Below are positions 25,983 to 35,293 of a stretch of 64,000 bases of DNA, in pieces. The notes under the pieces are model-generated. The model searched no databases. It was not told the origin of the DNA and worked only from the letters and a program-made list of their open reading frames with translations. Position 1 is the stretch's first letter, and the number at the start of each line of letters is the position of its first letter. Source of the DNA: Chelativorans petroleitrophicus (lineage in GTDB: Bacteria > Pseudomonadota > Alphaproteobacteria > Rhizobiales > Rhizobiaceae); assembly GCF_025398195.1 (NCBI RefSeq), contig NZ_JAODNV010000008.1, positions 183,187 through 247,186 on the forward strand, in the 5' to 3' direction. A program made the translations under genes and the position numbers.

Positions 25983-26052
25983 CGAGCCTCAAGGCTCGCA
26001 CAACCGAAACAATCCTTTTATAGATCGAGATGGCGGCAGTCTGCCGCCATCT
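25983..26052 (+). terminator. two consecutive hairpins after the polysaccharide operon
   Basis: CGAGCC-TCAA-GGCTCG (25983-25998) is followed by an A/T-richer stretch ending CCTTTTA. A second perfect 11-bp stem with a 3-base loop is at 26028-26052 (arms AGATGGCGGCA and complement). The first could end transcription of the SGNH/polymerase operon. The second has no T-run and lies about 55 bp before the next start. Confidence 0.45.
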
Positions 26053-26107
26053 CCAGGGAGGGGGACCGCCTGCGCGCGGTCGCAAAGGTATCAAACGGGA
26101 TCAGCAC

Positions 26108-27391
26108 GTGCGAAAGCGTTATGCTCTTGTCGGCACAGGAAGCCGTGCCCGCCTCTTCACCGAAGCCATTGCCGGCAAATATGCCGAAACCAGCGAACTG
26201 GCCGGTTTCTGCGACACCAACCAGACGCGCATGGACTACACGAACCGCGTTCTCGGCGAACAATTCGGCCTCAAGCCGGTGCCGACCTTCAAGGCCGACC
26301 GATTCGACGAGATGGTGTGTACCGTAAAGCCAGACGTCGTCATCGTCACATCCATCGACCGCACACATCACGAATACATCATCCGCGCAATGGAGATGGG
26401 CTGCGATGTCATCACCGAAAAGCCCATGACGATCGACGCAGAGAAATGCCAGACGATCGTGGACGCGGTAAAGCGCACGGGCCGCAACCTGCGCGTGGCG
26501 TTCAACTACCGCTATGCCCCGCACAACACCATGGTGCGGAAGCTGCTGAGGGAGGGCACGATCGGCGAGGTGTATTCGGTTCACTTCGAGTGGCTGCTCG
26601 ATACCTCGCACGGGGCGGACTATTTCCGCCGCTGGCACCGCGAGAAGAAGAACAGCGGCGGCCTGCTTGTCCACAAGTCGACGCACCATTTCGATCTCGT
26701 CAACCACTGGCTTGGCACGCAGCCTGAGATTGTCTTCGCCATGGGCGACCTGCGCTTTTACGGTCACGCCAATGCCTCGGCACGAGGCGAGCCGCGCAGC
26801 TACAGCCGCTCGACTGGCGATCCGGCCGCTTCGGGCGATCCCTTTGCGCTCGATCTTTCGGCCTCGGAGACGCTGCGCGAGCTGTATCTCAACGCCGAGC
26901 ATGAGGACGGCTATCTGCGCGACCAGAACGTGTTTGGCGAAGGCATCGACATCGAGGACACGATGGCGGTGATGGTGCGCTATGCCAACCGAGCGGTGCT
27001 TACCTATTCGCTCAATGCCTACATGCCGTGGGAGGGCTTCAACGTCGCCTTCAACGGCTCGCGCGGGCGGATCGAGCTCGAGGTGAAGGAACGTTCCTAC
27101 GTCAACGCGGCGGGCAACAAGAGCGAGGAAGGAGCAGTGGCCTGGAAGAGTCTGAGACTTCTGCCCATGCACGGCGCACCGCTCCAGGTCGAGATCCCTG
27201 AAGGTGTCGGAGGACATGGCGGCGGTGACGATTTGATGCTTGAGGATATTTTCGGCGCGCCGAAGGAAACGCCCGACGAGCGCGGGGCCGGCTGGCGCGA
27301 CGGCGCCATGTCGATCCTCACCGGCATTGCCGCCAACCGGTCGATCGCAACCGGACAGCCGGTCCGCGTGGCCGATCTCGTTCGGCTCTAG
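26108..27391 (+). CDS. Gfo/Idh/MocA-family oxidoreductase
   Basis: The 427-residue protein has an N-terminal Rossmann domain starting '[18 protein letters not shown]' and the family's '[13 protein letters not shown]' segment with the catalytic EKP Lys near residue 103. '[15 protein letters not shown]' and '[15 protein letters not shown]' provide the active-site His/Asp near residue 195. Family members oxidise or reduce sugars, inositols or their derivatives with NAD(P). The start is GTG 26108 with GGGATC upstream; the frame is open further left but the added residues are not family-like. It stands alone after the polysaccharide locus. Substrate unknown. Confidence 0.85.
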   Translation: MRKRYALVGTGSRARLFTEAIAGKYAETSELAGFCDTNQTRMDYTNRVLGEQFGLKPVPTFKADRFDEMVCTVKPDVVIVTSIDRTHHEYIIRAMEMGCDVITEKPMTIDAEKCQTIVDAVKRTGRNLRVAFNYRYAPHNTMVRKLLREGTIGEVYSVHFEWLLDTSHGADYFRRWHREKKNSGGLLVHKSTHHFDLVNHWLGTQPEIVFAMGDLRFYGHANASARGEPRSYSRSTGDPAASGDPFALDLSASETLRELYLNAEHEDGYLRDQNVFGEGIDIEDTMAVMVRYANRAVLTYSLNAYMPWEGFNVAFNGSRGRIELEVKERSYVNAAGNKSEEGAVAWKSLRLLPMHGAPLQVEIPEGVGGHGGGDDLMLEDIFGAPKETPDERGAGWRDGAMSILTGIAANRSIATGQPVRVADLVRL

Positions 27392-27427
27392 CCGAACTTA
27401 CCATCACTGGACAGACGCCTCGTTTTT

Positions 27428-27535
27428 GTCCCTCGTGGGACCGCTGAGGCCATGCTTAAGAAAGCCGGCTTTTCGAGCATCGAGCGCCACCTTCTGCCGC
27501 ACGATCCTATGAATGTGTAGTTCGTCGCGCAGGTC
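27428..27535 (+). pseudogene. C-terminal remnant of a SAM-dependent methyltransferase
   Basis: Read from 27428, the frame gives a methyltransferase-like C-terminal end: 'AMLKKAGFSSIERHLLPHDP', then 'MNV', a TAG stop at 27518-27520, then 'FVAQ'. In intact class I methyltransferases of this type the tail reads 'HDPMN(V/N)YFVA(R/K)', so the TAG replaces the Tyr codon TAT/TAC. No upstream methyltransferase domain is present before it, only the end of the oxidoreductase gene. I take it as a relic of a deleted gene. It is too short to be certain. Confidence 0.55.
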
Positions 27536-27571
27536 TACACGGCAGTTCGTTCGGACGCTGCGATCAAACAA

Positions 27572-27600
27572 GCCTGCGGCCGGTCATACCTGCCGCAGGC
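27572..27600 (-). terminator. hairpin overlapping the pgi stop
   Basis: GCCTGCGG (27572-27579) and its complement CCGCAGGC (27593-27600) form an 8-bp GC-rich stem around a 13-base loop. On the minus strand it is followed by TTGTTTG, a weak T-run. It overlaps the pgi stop codon and probably ends pgi transcription. Confidence 0.45.
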
Positions 27601-29221
27601 GCGCCACATGGGCGGCGAGGCCTGCCGTCGAGGCGTCCAGGCCGGAGGCATCCTTCTTGCCCTCGATCACCGGCAGAAGCCCGGTGGCAAGCTCCTTGCC
27701 CAGTTCGACGCCCCACTGGTCGAAGGCGTTGATGCGGAAGAGGGCCGCCTCCACGAAGACGCGATGCTCGTAAAGCGCGATCAGCCGGCCGAGCGCGAAG
27801 GGGTCCAGCTTCCCGTAGATGATGGTAAGCGATGGACGGTTGCCGGGGAAGACCCGATGGGGGGCGAGCGCGACCGCATCGGCTTCTGCCATGCCTTTTG
27901 CGACAAGCTGCGCCTTCGCCTCCTCCAGCGTCCTGCCCTTCATCAAGGCTTCCGACTGGGCGAGGCAGTTGGCGATGAGCAGGTCGTGATGGTGCTTCAG
28001 CTCTGGCTCATGACCATTGGCCGCCAGGATGAACTCGACCGGGATGACATCGGTCCCCTGATGCAGAAGCTGGAAGAAGGCATGCTGGCCGTTCGTGCCG
28101 GGCTCACCCCAGACCAGCGGCCCGGTGGGCGTGGAGACGGGTGCTCCATCGAGCGTGACACGCTTGCCGTTCGATTCCATGTCGAGCTGCTGCAGATAGG
28201 CCGGCAGGCGAGCAAGCCGCTGGTCGTAGGGGATGACAGCGCGCGAGGAATAGCCGCACACGGCCCTGTGCCAGAAACCGATAAGCCCGAGAAGCACCGG
28301 CATGTTGTGAAGCAGCGGCGCCTCGCGGAAATGCTCGTCCATCGCCTTGGCGCCCGCAAGGAAGCTGCGGAAGTTCTCCGGCCCGATCGCCATGATGATG
28401 GGCAGGCCGATGGCGGACCAAAGCGAATAGCGGCCGCCGACCCAATCCCAGAAGCCAAAGGTGCGGTCCGCGCCGATGCCAAAATCGGCGACCTTGTCGA
28501 GGGCCGTAGACACCGCCGCGAAATGCGCGCCCACCGCCGCTTCGTCCAACCGTTCGGCAATCCAGCGGCGCGCCGTGCCGGCATTGGTCATCGTCTCGAT
28601 GGTGGTGAAGGTCTTGGACGCCACGATGAAGAGCGTACGCTCGGGATCGAGCCCCTTGAGCGAATCGCTGATATGCGCGCCGTCGACATTGGAGACGAAG
28701 TGCGAGCGCGGGCCGTCATGGTAAGGCGCGAGCGCCAGCGTGGCCATCACCGGCCCCAAGTCGGAACCGCCGATGCCGATATTGACCACATCGGTGAAGG
28801 GCTTACCGGTCGCCCCCCTGATCGCGCCGGACCGCACGCCTTCGGCAAAGGCGCTCATGGCCCTGAGCACGCTTTCGACCGCTGGCATGACATCGTGCCC
28901 GTCGAGGAGGACTTTGTCGCCGGCGCCGCCGCGCAAAGCGGTGTGCAATACCGCCCTGCCCTCCGTCACGTTGATGCGCTCGCCGGAAAACATTGCCTCC
29001 CGGCGCTCCTCCACGCCTGCTGCCTCCGCCATGCTGGCGAGCAGCTTCATGGTCTCTCCCGTCACGGCGCACTTGGAATAGTCCAGTATGAGGTCGCCGA
29101 TCGTCAGCGAATGGCGCGCGAAACGCTCCGGATCGTTTGCGAAGGCGGCCTTCAGATCGAAGGCATTATGCTCCTGGCGATGCCGGCGCAGGGCTTCCAG
29201 CGCGGTTTTATAGGCGCTCAT
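27584..29221 (-). CDS. pgi: glucose-6-phosphate isomerase
   Basis: The 545-residue cytoplasmic enzyme interconverts glucose-6-phosphate and fructose-6-phosphate, feeding sugar-nucleotide synthesis and the Entner-Doudoroff/pentose routes. All classic signatures are present: '[18 protein letters not shown]' near residue 148, '[18 protein letters not shown]' near residue 260, '[19 protein letters not shown]' with active-site Glu/Gly near residue 350, and the C-terminal '[14 protein letters not shown]' with the catalytic Lys near residue 510. Length matches the usual 540-550. AAAGGAGAG lies 7 bp before the ATG. It is divergent from the MocR-type regulator. Confidence 0.97.
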   Translation of the reverse strand: MSAYKTALEALRRHRQEHNAFDLKAAFANDPERFARHSLTIGDLILDYSKCAVTGETMKLLASMAEAAGVEERREAMFSGERINVTEGRAVLHTALRGGAGDKVLLDGHDVMPAVESVLRAMSAFAEGVRSGAIRGATGKPFTDVVNIGIGGSDLGPVMATLALAPYHDGPRSHFVSNVDGAHISDSLKGLDPERTLFIVASKTFTTIETMTNAGTARRWIAERLDEAAVGAHFAAVSTALDKVADFGIGADRTFGFWDWVGGRYSLWSAIGLPIIMAIGPENFRSFLAGAKAMDEHFREAPLLHNMPVLLGLIGFWHRAVCGYSSRAVIPYDQRLARLPAYLQQLDMESNGKRVTLDGAPVSTPTGPLVWGEPGTNGQHAFFQLLHQGTDVIPVEFILAANGHEPELKHHHDLLIANCLAQSEALMKGRTLEEAKAQLVAKGMAEADAVALAPHRVFPGNRPSLTIIYGKLDPFALGRLIALYEHRVFVEAALFRINAFDQWGVELGKELATGLLPVIEGKKDASGLDASTAGLAAHVARLRQV

Positions 29222-29367
29222 GAAAGACTCTCCTTTCCGTGCGCGGGGACCTTATGCCCTTGGCCCCTGAAAGTGAAGCGGCGGCAGAGCGGCGCGCGTG
29301 GCGCAGAAATTTGGTCCAGGGTTGCAGCCTGTGCCACATGCGGCTAGGCTCCCGGGCGGAGGATGCC

Positions 29368-30858
29368 ATGCCGACCAAGAACGACACCGCCCTTTGGGCG
29401 GGCCTGATCAAGATTTCCCACGATTCGACTCAGACGCTTCAAGCTCAGATTCGCCAGGCCATCGTAGCAGCCGTGCTGGACCGGCAGATCGCGCCGTCCA
29501 TGCCGTTGCCCTCCTGCCGGGTGCTTGCGGAGAAGCTGGGAGTGGCGCGCGGCACGGTCGTTCTGGCGTTCCAGCAGCTTGTCGATCAGGGCTTTCTGAT
29601 CGCACGCGAGCGGCGCGGCCACTTTGTCAATCCGGAGGTGCTGGCCGCGCCGCCACGTCCGCCGCGCAAGACGCGCAGCGCGAGCAGGATCGACTGGAAG
29701 GCGCGCCGGCGGATGACGGCGAGCGAGTTTCCCGGACCTCCGAAGAACGAGAACTGGATGCAGGCCCCCTACCCTTTCGTCTATGGCCAGTTCGACCCCA
29801 CGCTCTTTCCCACCGCCGAGTGGCGCGAGTGCAACCGCATGGCGCTCGCCGTGCTGGAAATCCGCAACTGGGCGGTGGACATGGTAGACCGCGACGATCC
29901 CCTTCTGATCGAGCAGATCCAGGCGCGGCTTCTTCCCCGGCGCGGCATTTTCGCCAACCCCAACGAGATCATGGTCACGCTGGGGGCGCAGCATGCGCTG
30001 TACATGCTGTCCACCCTGCTCACGTGGCGGGGTGCGCGGGTGGCGATGGAGAATCCCGGCTATCCTGACGCGCGCTCCATCTTCCGCCTGGCGGGCGCGG
30101 AAACCCTTTCCGTGCCCGTGGACCGCGACGGCATAAATGTCGACGCCATTCCCGCGGAAGCCAATTTCGTCTTCGTGACGCCCAGCCACCATTGCCCGAC
30201 CATGGCGCCGCTCAGCTGGGCGCGGCGCGAGCGGCTTCTTGCGGGAGCGGAGGAGAACGACTGGATCATCATCGAAGACGACTATGACAGCCAGCTTGCA
30301 GACGAGACGCCGGAAGCCGCTCTCAAGGGAATCGACCATACGGGCCGAGTCATCTATCTGGGCTCGATGTCGAAGACATTGGCGCCCGGCCTGCGGCTCG
30401 GCTATCTCGTCGGCCCGGCCGAACTGGTATCGGAGCTGAGGGCCTTGCGCCGCTTCATGCTGCGGCATCCGCCGGCCAACAACCAGCGTGCCGTCGGGCT
30501 GTTCCTCTCGCTCGGCCATCACGACGCGCTGGTGCGGCGCCTGTCAACCGCTTACGAGGAGCGGCGCCACCGGCTGCACGAGGCGCTCTGCCGCTTCATG
30601 CCGGACTGGCAGGCGGACGACATTCCCGGCGGCACGTCCATATGGCTCGAAGGCCCACCGGGCAGCGACACGGCGGCCATCGCACGGGCGGCAAAGGCGC
30701 GCGGCGTGATCGTGGAACCGGGAGCCCGGTTCTTCGACGGACCGGAACGCCCCTCGCGCTTCATGCGTCTGGGCATTTCCTCCATCCAGCCGCAGCATAT
30801 CGAGCCGGGAATCCGGGAACTTGCCGCGATCGTTTCGCAGCGTTCGATTGCAGCCTGA
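29368..30858 (+). CDS. MocR/PdxR-family transcriptional regulator with aminotransferase-like domain
   Basis: The 496-residue protein combines a GntR-type winged helix (about residues 15-85, 'LPSCRVLAEKLGVARGTVVLA') with a C-terminal domain folded like class I aminotransferases (about 120-480). The PLP-binding Lys is in 'YLGSMSKTLAPGLRLGYLV' near residue 335, and the Asp that contacts the pyridine nitrogen is in 'IIEDDYDSQL' near residue 307. Such regulators sense pyridoxal phosphate or an amine adduct and control PLP- or amino-acid-related genes. The start ATG 29368 has GGAGG 6-7 bp upstream. It is divergent from pgi, but a functional link is not indicated. Confidence 0.9.
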   Translation: MPTKNDTALWAGLIKISHDSTQTLQAQIRQAIVAAVLDRQIAPSMPLPSCRVLAEKLGVARGTVVLAFQQLVDQGFLIARERRGHFVNPEVLAAPPRPPRKTRSASRIDWKARRRMTASEFPGPPKNENWMQAPYPFVYGQFDPTLFPTAEWRECNRMALAVLEIRNWAVDMVDRDDPLLIEQIQARLLPRRGIFANPNEIMVTLGAQHALYMLSTLLTWRGARVAMENPGYPDARSIFRLAGAETLSVPVDRDGINVDAIPAEANFVFVTPSHHCPTMAPLSWARRERLLAGAEENDWIIIEDDYDSQLADETPEAALKGIDHTGRVIYLGSMSKTLAPGLRLGYLVGPAELVSELRALRRFMLRHPPANNQRAVGLFLSLGHHDALVRRLSTAYEERRHRLHEALCRFMPDWQADDIPGGTSIWLEGPPGSDTAAIARAAKARGVIVEPGARFFDGPERPSRFMRLGISSIQPQHIEPGIRELAAIVSQRSIAA

Positions 30859-31007
30859 CAGAGCTGTCGGGATACCGCCTCTCCTGACGGATCCTGAGAT
30901 GACGGATCTGAGAGCGCGCCCGATCCTAAAAATGGGAAACCGAGGTGGCGATCAGGCTGGCGGATTGAGCGGGAGGGTATCGGGCGGACGCTTGTCCGCC
31001 CTCCCCG

Positions 31008-32810
31008 TCAGTGGTTGTCGCGCGGCACGCCCTTCTCGCGCGCGATCCGGCGATAGGCGACGGCAGGCCTAAGCACCATGCCCTCGGCAAGCTGGTCCAC
31101 CATGGAGCGTTGGATCTCCTGCCAGGGCGTCTGGTGGCCCGGATAGGGATAGCCGCCAGCCTCTTCAAGCGCGGCGCGGCGCTTCTCCAGCTCTTCCTCG
31201 CTCACCAGCATGTCTGCGCTGCCCTTCTTCAGGTCGATCCGGATGCGGTCGCCTGTCTTGAGCAGCGCGAGGCCGCCACCTGCCGCCGCTTCCGGTGAAG
31301 CGTTGAGGATCGAGGGAGAGGCGGACGTGCCGGACTGGCGCCCGTCTCCGATGCAGGGCAGCGAGTGGACGCCCTTCTTGATGAGATAGCTTGGCGGGCG
31401 CATGTTCACCACCTCGGCCGCGCCCGGGTAGCCAATCGGTCCCGCGCCGCGCATGACGAGAATGCAATGCTCGTCGATGGCGAGGGCAGGATCGTCAATC
31501 CGGTGGTGGAAATCCTCCGGCCCGTCGAAGACCACCGCGCGCCCCTCGAAGGCCTCCGGATCGTCCGGGTCGGACAGGTACCGCGTGCGGAATTCCTCCG
31601 AGATCACGCTGGTCTTCATGATCGCGCTGTCGAAGAGATTGCCCTTGAGATTGATGAAGCCGGCATCCTTCTTGAGAGGGTTGGACACGGGACGGATGAC
31701 ATTGGCGTCGACCGTCACCGCGTTCTGGCAGTTCTCGCGCACGGTGCGGCCATTGACCGTCATCGCGTCCGGATGAGGTAGCAGGCCGGCCTTCAACAGC
31801 TCCGATATCACGGCCGGCACGCCGCCGGCCCTATGGTAATCCTCGCCCAGATATTCCCCTGCCGGCTGAAGATTGACGAGAAGCGGGATGTGGTGGCCGA
31901 TCCGCTGCCAGTCGTCATTGTCGAGCGGCACGCCCAGATGCCGGGCGATTGCGTTGAGATGGATCGGCGCGTTGGTCGAGCCGCCGATGGCGGAGTTGAC
32001 CACGATAGCGTTTTCGAAAGCCTCCCGGGTCATGATGTCCGAGGGCTTGATGTCTTCATGCACCATCTCGACGATGCGCCGGCCCGTCTCATAGGCCATC
32101 TGGCCGCGCTCGCGATAGGGCGCCGGGATAGCGGCCGAACCGGGAAGCTGCATGCCCAGCGCCTCGGCCAGCGAGTTCATCGTGGAGGCCGTGCCCATCG
32201 TGTTGCAGAAGCCCACCGAGGGGGCGGAGGCCGCCGCGAGCTCCATGAACTGCTCGTAGTCGATCTCCCCGGTGGCCAGCCTTTCGCGCGCCTCCCACAC
32301 GATCGTGCCGGAGCCCACGCGCCGTCCTTCATGCCAGCCATTGAGCATCGGCCCCACGGAGAAGGCGATCGCCGGAATGTCCACCGTCGCGGCGGCCATG
32401 AGAAGCGCCGGCGTTGTCTTGTCACAGCCGATGGTGAGCACCACGCCATCGAGGGGATAGCCGTAGAGCACCTCAACCAGCGCCATGTAGGTCAGGTTGC
32501 GGTCAAGGGAGGCCGTGGGCCTCTTCCCTGTCTCCTGGATCGGGTGGCAGGGAAACTCGAAGGGAATGCCGCCCGCCGCCTCGATCCCGGCGCGCACGCG
32601 CTTGGCAAGCTCGATGTGGTGGCGGTTGCAGGGGGAAAGGTCTGAGCCTGTCTGGGCGATGCCGATCAACGGCTTGCCGGACTGAAGCTCACCGCGCGTC
32701 AGCCCGTAGTTCAGATAACGCTCGAGATAAAGCGCCGTCATATCCGGATTGCCCGGATTGTCGAACCATTCCTGCGAGCGGAGCCGCTTCCTTTTGCTGC
32801 CTTGGGTCAT
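31008..32810 (-). CDS. IlvD/Edd-family sugar-acid dehydratase, arabinonate/xylonate type
   Basis: The 600-residue protein belongs to the Fe-S dehydratases that include dihydroxy-acid, phosphogluconate and sugar-acid dehydratases. The N-terminus '[20 protein letters not shown]' and '[16 protein letters not shown]' match the L-arabinonate/D-xylonate dehydratase branch better than IlvD itself. Cluster cysteines are in 'PCNRHH' (near residue 61), '[14 protein letters not shown]' (near 128) and '[13 protein letters not shown]' (near 200). Length fits the branch (570-600). The expected reaction is loss of water from an aldonic acid to give 2-keto-3-deoxy acid. The nearby DenD-like dehydrogenase also suggests sugar-acid catabolism. 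Confidence 0.88.
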   Translation of the reverse strand: MTQGSKRKRLRSQEWFDNPGNPDMTALYLERYLNYGLTRGELQSGKPLIGIAQTGSDLSPCNRHHIELAKRVRAGIEAAGGIPFEFPCHPIQETGKRPTASLDRNLTYMALVEVLYGYPLDGVVLTIGCDKTTPALLMAAATVDIPAIAFSVGPMLNGWHEGRRVGSGTIVWEARERLATGEIDYEQFMELAAASAPSVGFCNTMGTASTMNSLAEALGMQLPGSAAIPAPYRERGQMAYETGRRIVEMVHEDIKPSDIMTREAFENAIVVNSAIGGSTNAPIHLNAIARHLGVPLDNDDWQRIGHHIPLLVNLQPAGEYLGEDYHRAGGVPAVISELLKAGLLPHPDAMTVNGRTVRENCQNAVTVDANVIRPVSNPLKKDAGFINLKGNLFDSAIMKTSVISEEFRTRYLSDPDDPEAFEGRAVVFDGPEDFHHRIDDPALAIDEHCILVMRGAGPIGYPGAAEVVNMRPPSYLIKKGVHSLPCIGDGRQSGTSASPSILNASPEAAAGGGLALLKTGDRIRIDLKKGSADMLVSEEELEKRRAALEEAGGYPYPGHQTPWQEIQRSMVDQLAEGMVLRPAVAYRRIAREKGVPRDNH

Positions 32811-32933
32811 CGGTGCCTCCCGGTTGCCGGATTATCGATATTGCATCCGCCACGGGGCGGCAAGATCGGCCCCGGTGGACAACGCGCGCGAGCTGCGTTA
32901 GCCAATGACCGTTTTCAGCCGGAGGGATAAGCC

Positions 32934-33404
32934 ATGGCCATGATCATCGAAGGCGAGGAGCGCATCGCCGCACCGGTGGAGACCGTCTGGCGCGCGCTGA
33001 ACGACCCTGAAGTGCTGAAGGATTGCATTCCCGGCTGCGAAACACTGGAGAAGACGTCCGACACGGAATTCGCGGCCACTGTTTCCCTGAAGATCGGGCC
33101 GATCAAGGCCCGCTTCAACGGCACGGTGGAGCTGACGAACCTCAACCCGCCGCATTCCTACACCATCTCCGGCGAGGGCAAGGGCGGCGTCGCCGGTTTC
33201 GCCAAGGGCGGTGCCGACGTTCTTCTGAGTGCGGACGGGGCGGACACCACGATCCTCAGCTACAAGGCGAAGGCCGACGTGGGCGGCAAAATGGCCCAGC
33301 TCGGCAGCCGCCTTATCCAGTCCACCTCCAAGAAGCTGGCCTCGGAGTTTTTCGCCGCGCTGAACGAACGAATCAGCGGCCCCCGCGAAGCGGAGAGCGT
33401 CTAG
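32934..33404 (+). CDS. CoxG-like SRPBCC-family protein
   Basis: The 156-residue protein has the SRPBCC (Bet v1-like) fold of the carbon-monoxide-dehydrogenase subunit G family. It begins 'EGEERIAAPVETVWRALNDPEVLKDCIPGC', the usual first strand and helices, here seen as 'APVETVWRALNDPEVL' and 'CIPGCETLEK'. CoxG homologues help assemble or membrane-anchor molybdenum hydroxylases. No molybdenum hydroxylase of the CO-dehydrogenase type lies in the window, though the Mo-dependent formate dehydrogenase is 1.4 kb away. GGAGGGA precedes the ATG. The gene ends 1 bp before the converging apbC gene ends. Confidence 0.87.
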   Translation: MAMIIEGEERIAAPVETVWRALNDPEVLKDCIPGCETLEKTSDTEFAATVSLKIGPIKARFNGTVELTNLNPPHSYTISGEGKGGVAGFAKGGADVLLSADGADTTILSYKAKADVGGKMAQLGSRLIQSTSKKLASEFFAALNERISGPREAESV

Positions 33405-33405
33405 T

Positions 33406-34563
33406 CTACTCGAACACGATCTTGGGCGCCTGCCTGCCGGCGGCGCCTTGCGTCTGAAGCTTCTCAAGTACCTTTTCGGCGATGGCGCGATATGTCCTCG
33501 CCTGCGCACCATCCGGATCGGAAACGACCACGGGCGTGCCGGCGTCTGAGCTCTCGCGCACATCGATGGTCAGGGGCACTTCTCCGAGGAAGGTCACGCC
33601 CAGCCGCTCGGCCTCCGCCTTCGCACCGCCGCTGCCGAAGATGTCGTAGCGCTTGCCCGTATCAGGCGCGAGAAAGTAGCTCATGTTCTCGACGATGCCG
33701 AGAACGGGCACCTCCACACGATTGAACATGTTGAGCCCCCTGCGGGCATCGATCAGAGCAAGGTCCTGCGGTGTGGAGACGATGACGGCGCCGGCAAGCG
33801 GCACCTGCTGTGCCATCGTAAGCTGCGCGTCGCCGGTTCCGGGCGGCATGTCGACCACCATCACGTCAAGCTGCGGCCAGGCGACATCCCGCAGCATCTG
33901 GCGCAGGGCGGACATCACCATAGGTCCGCGCCAGATCATCGGCGTCTCCTCCTCTACGAGGAAGCCAATGGACATGACATGCACGCCGTAAGCCTCCATA
34001 GGCCTGATGGTTCTGGAGTCGACCATCTCGGGCTTGCCCTTGATGCCGAGAAGACGCGGCATGGAGGGTCCGTAGATGTCGGCGTCGAGGATGCCGACCT
34101 TCAGCCCCAGCGCCTTCAGCCCCAGGGCCAGATTGACGGCGGTGGTCGACTTGCCGACCCCGCCCTTGCCGCTTGCTACCGCGATGATGGACTCCACACC
34201 AGGCACACCGGCCTTGGCCGCCGGCCGGGCCTGCGGTGCGCGTGCCTGTGGCGGCGGCGACGATCTCAGCGGCTGCTGGGGGCGCGGGGGTGGAGCCGCG
34301 CCCATACCGCCGCCTTCCCGCTCCGCCGTCAGTGCGACCACGGCGTTCGCGACGCCCGGCAGTTCCTTGACGGCCCGCTCCGCGGCCTCACGCAGGGGTT
34401 CCAGCTCCTTCGCCCGCTCGGCCGGAACGGTGATGGAAAAGAAGACCTTGCCGTCCGCGATGAAGATTTCCGAGACGAGACCGAGGGATACGATGTCTCC
34501 CTTCAGATCCGGTCCCTTGATGGTGGAGAGTTTCTCGATGACAGCTTCGCGGGTAACGGTCAT
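33406..34563 (-). CDS. apbC: Mrp/ApbC iron-sulfur carrier ATPase
   Basis: The 385-residue P-loop protein carries and transfers Fe-S clusters. Residues 1-95 are a MIP18/DUF59 domain ('VIEKLSTIKGPDLKGDIVSLG'-type start; key part 'IKGPDLKGDIV'). A Pro/Ala-rich linker (about 100-125) follows, then the ATPase domain with the deviant Walker A 'VASGKGGVGKSTTAVNLAL' near residue 135 and 'VDMPPGTGDAQLTM' near residue 245. The E. coli CxxC motif is replaced: 'NMSYFLAPDTGKRYDIFG' has no Cys, a known alphaproteobacterial variant. The start is ATG 34563 with GGAGG 11 bp upstream. It is divergent from the formate dehydrogenase operon, which needs several Fe-S clusters. Confidence 0.93.
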   Translation of the reverse strand: MTVTREAVIEKLSTIKGPDLKGDIVSLGLVSEIFIADGKVFFSITVPAERAKELEPLREAAERAVKELPGVANAVVALTAEREGGGMGAAPPPRPQQPLRSSPPPQARAPQARPAAKAGVPGVESIIAVASGKGGVGKSTTAVNLALGLKALGLKVGILDADIYGPSMPRLLGIKGKPEMVDSRTIRPMEAYGVHVMSIGFLVEEETPMIWRGPMVMSALRQMLRDVAWPQLDVMVVDMPPGTGDAQLTMAQQVPLAGAVIVSTPQDLALIDARRGLNMFNRVEVPVLGIVENMSYFLAPDTGKRYDIFGSGGAKAEAERLGVTFLGEVPLTIDVRESSDAGTPVVVSDPDGAQARTYRAIAEKVLEKLQTQGAAGRQAPKIVFE

Positions 34564-34819
34564 TGTTCGTTTTGCCTCCGGGCTGGCTCCTGACATAATG
34601 CAGGCGGGCATGCGAACCAAGGTGCCTGTTGGCCGCACGCGGCTGTTACCATTGCGACGGATTTTGCCGCTTGAGGCGTTGCCCTGCGCGGCTTGTGTCC
34701 TTAGCATCGGGGACGCGGTGGCGATTTCCGCCCCGTGGCGCATATGCTATGCTGGCTGGAATGCGGCGGTGACTGCCGGATTCCTCCGCTTGTGACCAAT
34801 CCAGGGAGGGCGCTGCAGA

Positions 34820-35293
34820 ATGCAGCATGCTGATACCGAGATCGTCTCAGCCGTCACACCCATCATCGAGCGATGGAGACATGAAGAAGGCCCGCTTCTG
34901 CCGATCCTGAACGGCATTCAGCGGGAGCTCGGCTATGTGCCGCGCGAAGTGCTGCCGGTGATTGCGGATGCGCTGAATCTGTCGCGGGCCGAGGTCTATG
35001 GTGTCGTCTCCTTCTATCATGACTACCGCGAGAAGCCGGCCGGCCGGCATGTGCTCAAGCTTTGCCGCGCCGAGGCCTGCCAGTCGATGGGCGGCGAAGC
35101 CATCGCGGAGAGATTGCAAAGCCTGCTTGGCGTCAAATTTGGAGAGACGGCCGCCGACGGTTCGGTGACGCTCGAAGAAGTCTATTGCTTGGGCCTTTGC
35201 GCCTGCTCTCCTGCTGCAATGCTCGATGGCGAGGTGATCGGCCGGCTGGACGAGGAAAAGGCGGCGGAGATCGCACGCGAGGTGCGCGCATGA
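34820..35293 (+). CDS. fdsG: NAD-dependent formate dehydrogenase gamma subunit (NuoE-like)
   Basis: The 157-residue subunit resembles NuoE and holds one [2Fe-2S] cluster in a thioredoxin-like fold. Cluster ligands are two Cys pairs: 'KLCRAEACQSMG' near residue 80 and 'YCLGLCACSPAAML' near residue 122. The N-terminal half is the helical bundle typical of the family ('ILNGIQRELGYVPREVL'). It transfers electrons inside the soluble formate:NAD+ oxidoreductase. GGAGGG lies 8 bp before the ATG. Its stop overlaps the next start (ATGA at 35290). The 256-bp gap before it, shared with apbC, should contain the operon promoter. Confidence 0.94.
   Translation: MQHADTEIVSAVTPIIERWRHEEGPLLPILNGIQRELGYVPREVLPVIADALNLSRAEVYGVVSFYHDYREKPAGRHVLKLCRAEACQSMGGEAIAERLQSLLGVKFGETAADGSVTLEEVYCLGLCACSPAAMLDGEVIGRLDEEKAAEIAREVRA

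Noticed and set aside
27608..29347. Plus-strand open frame of 579 codons opposite pgi
   Set aside because: It mirrors the codon structure of pgi, which has all its family signatures; the antisense product shows no motif.
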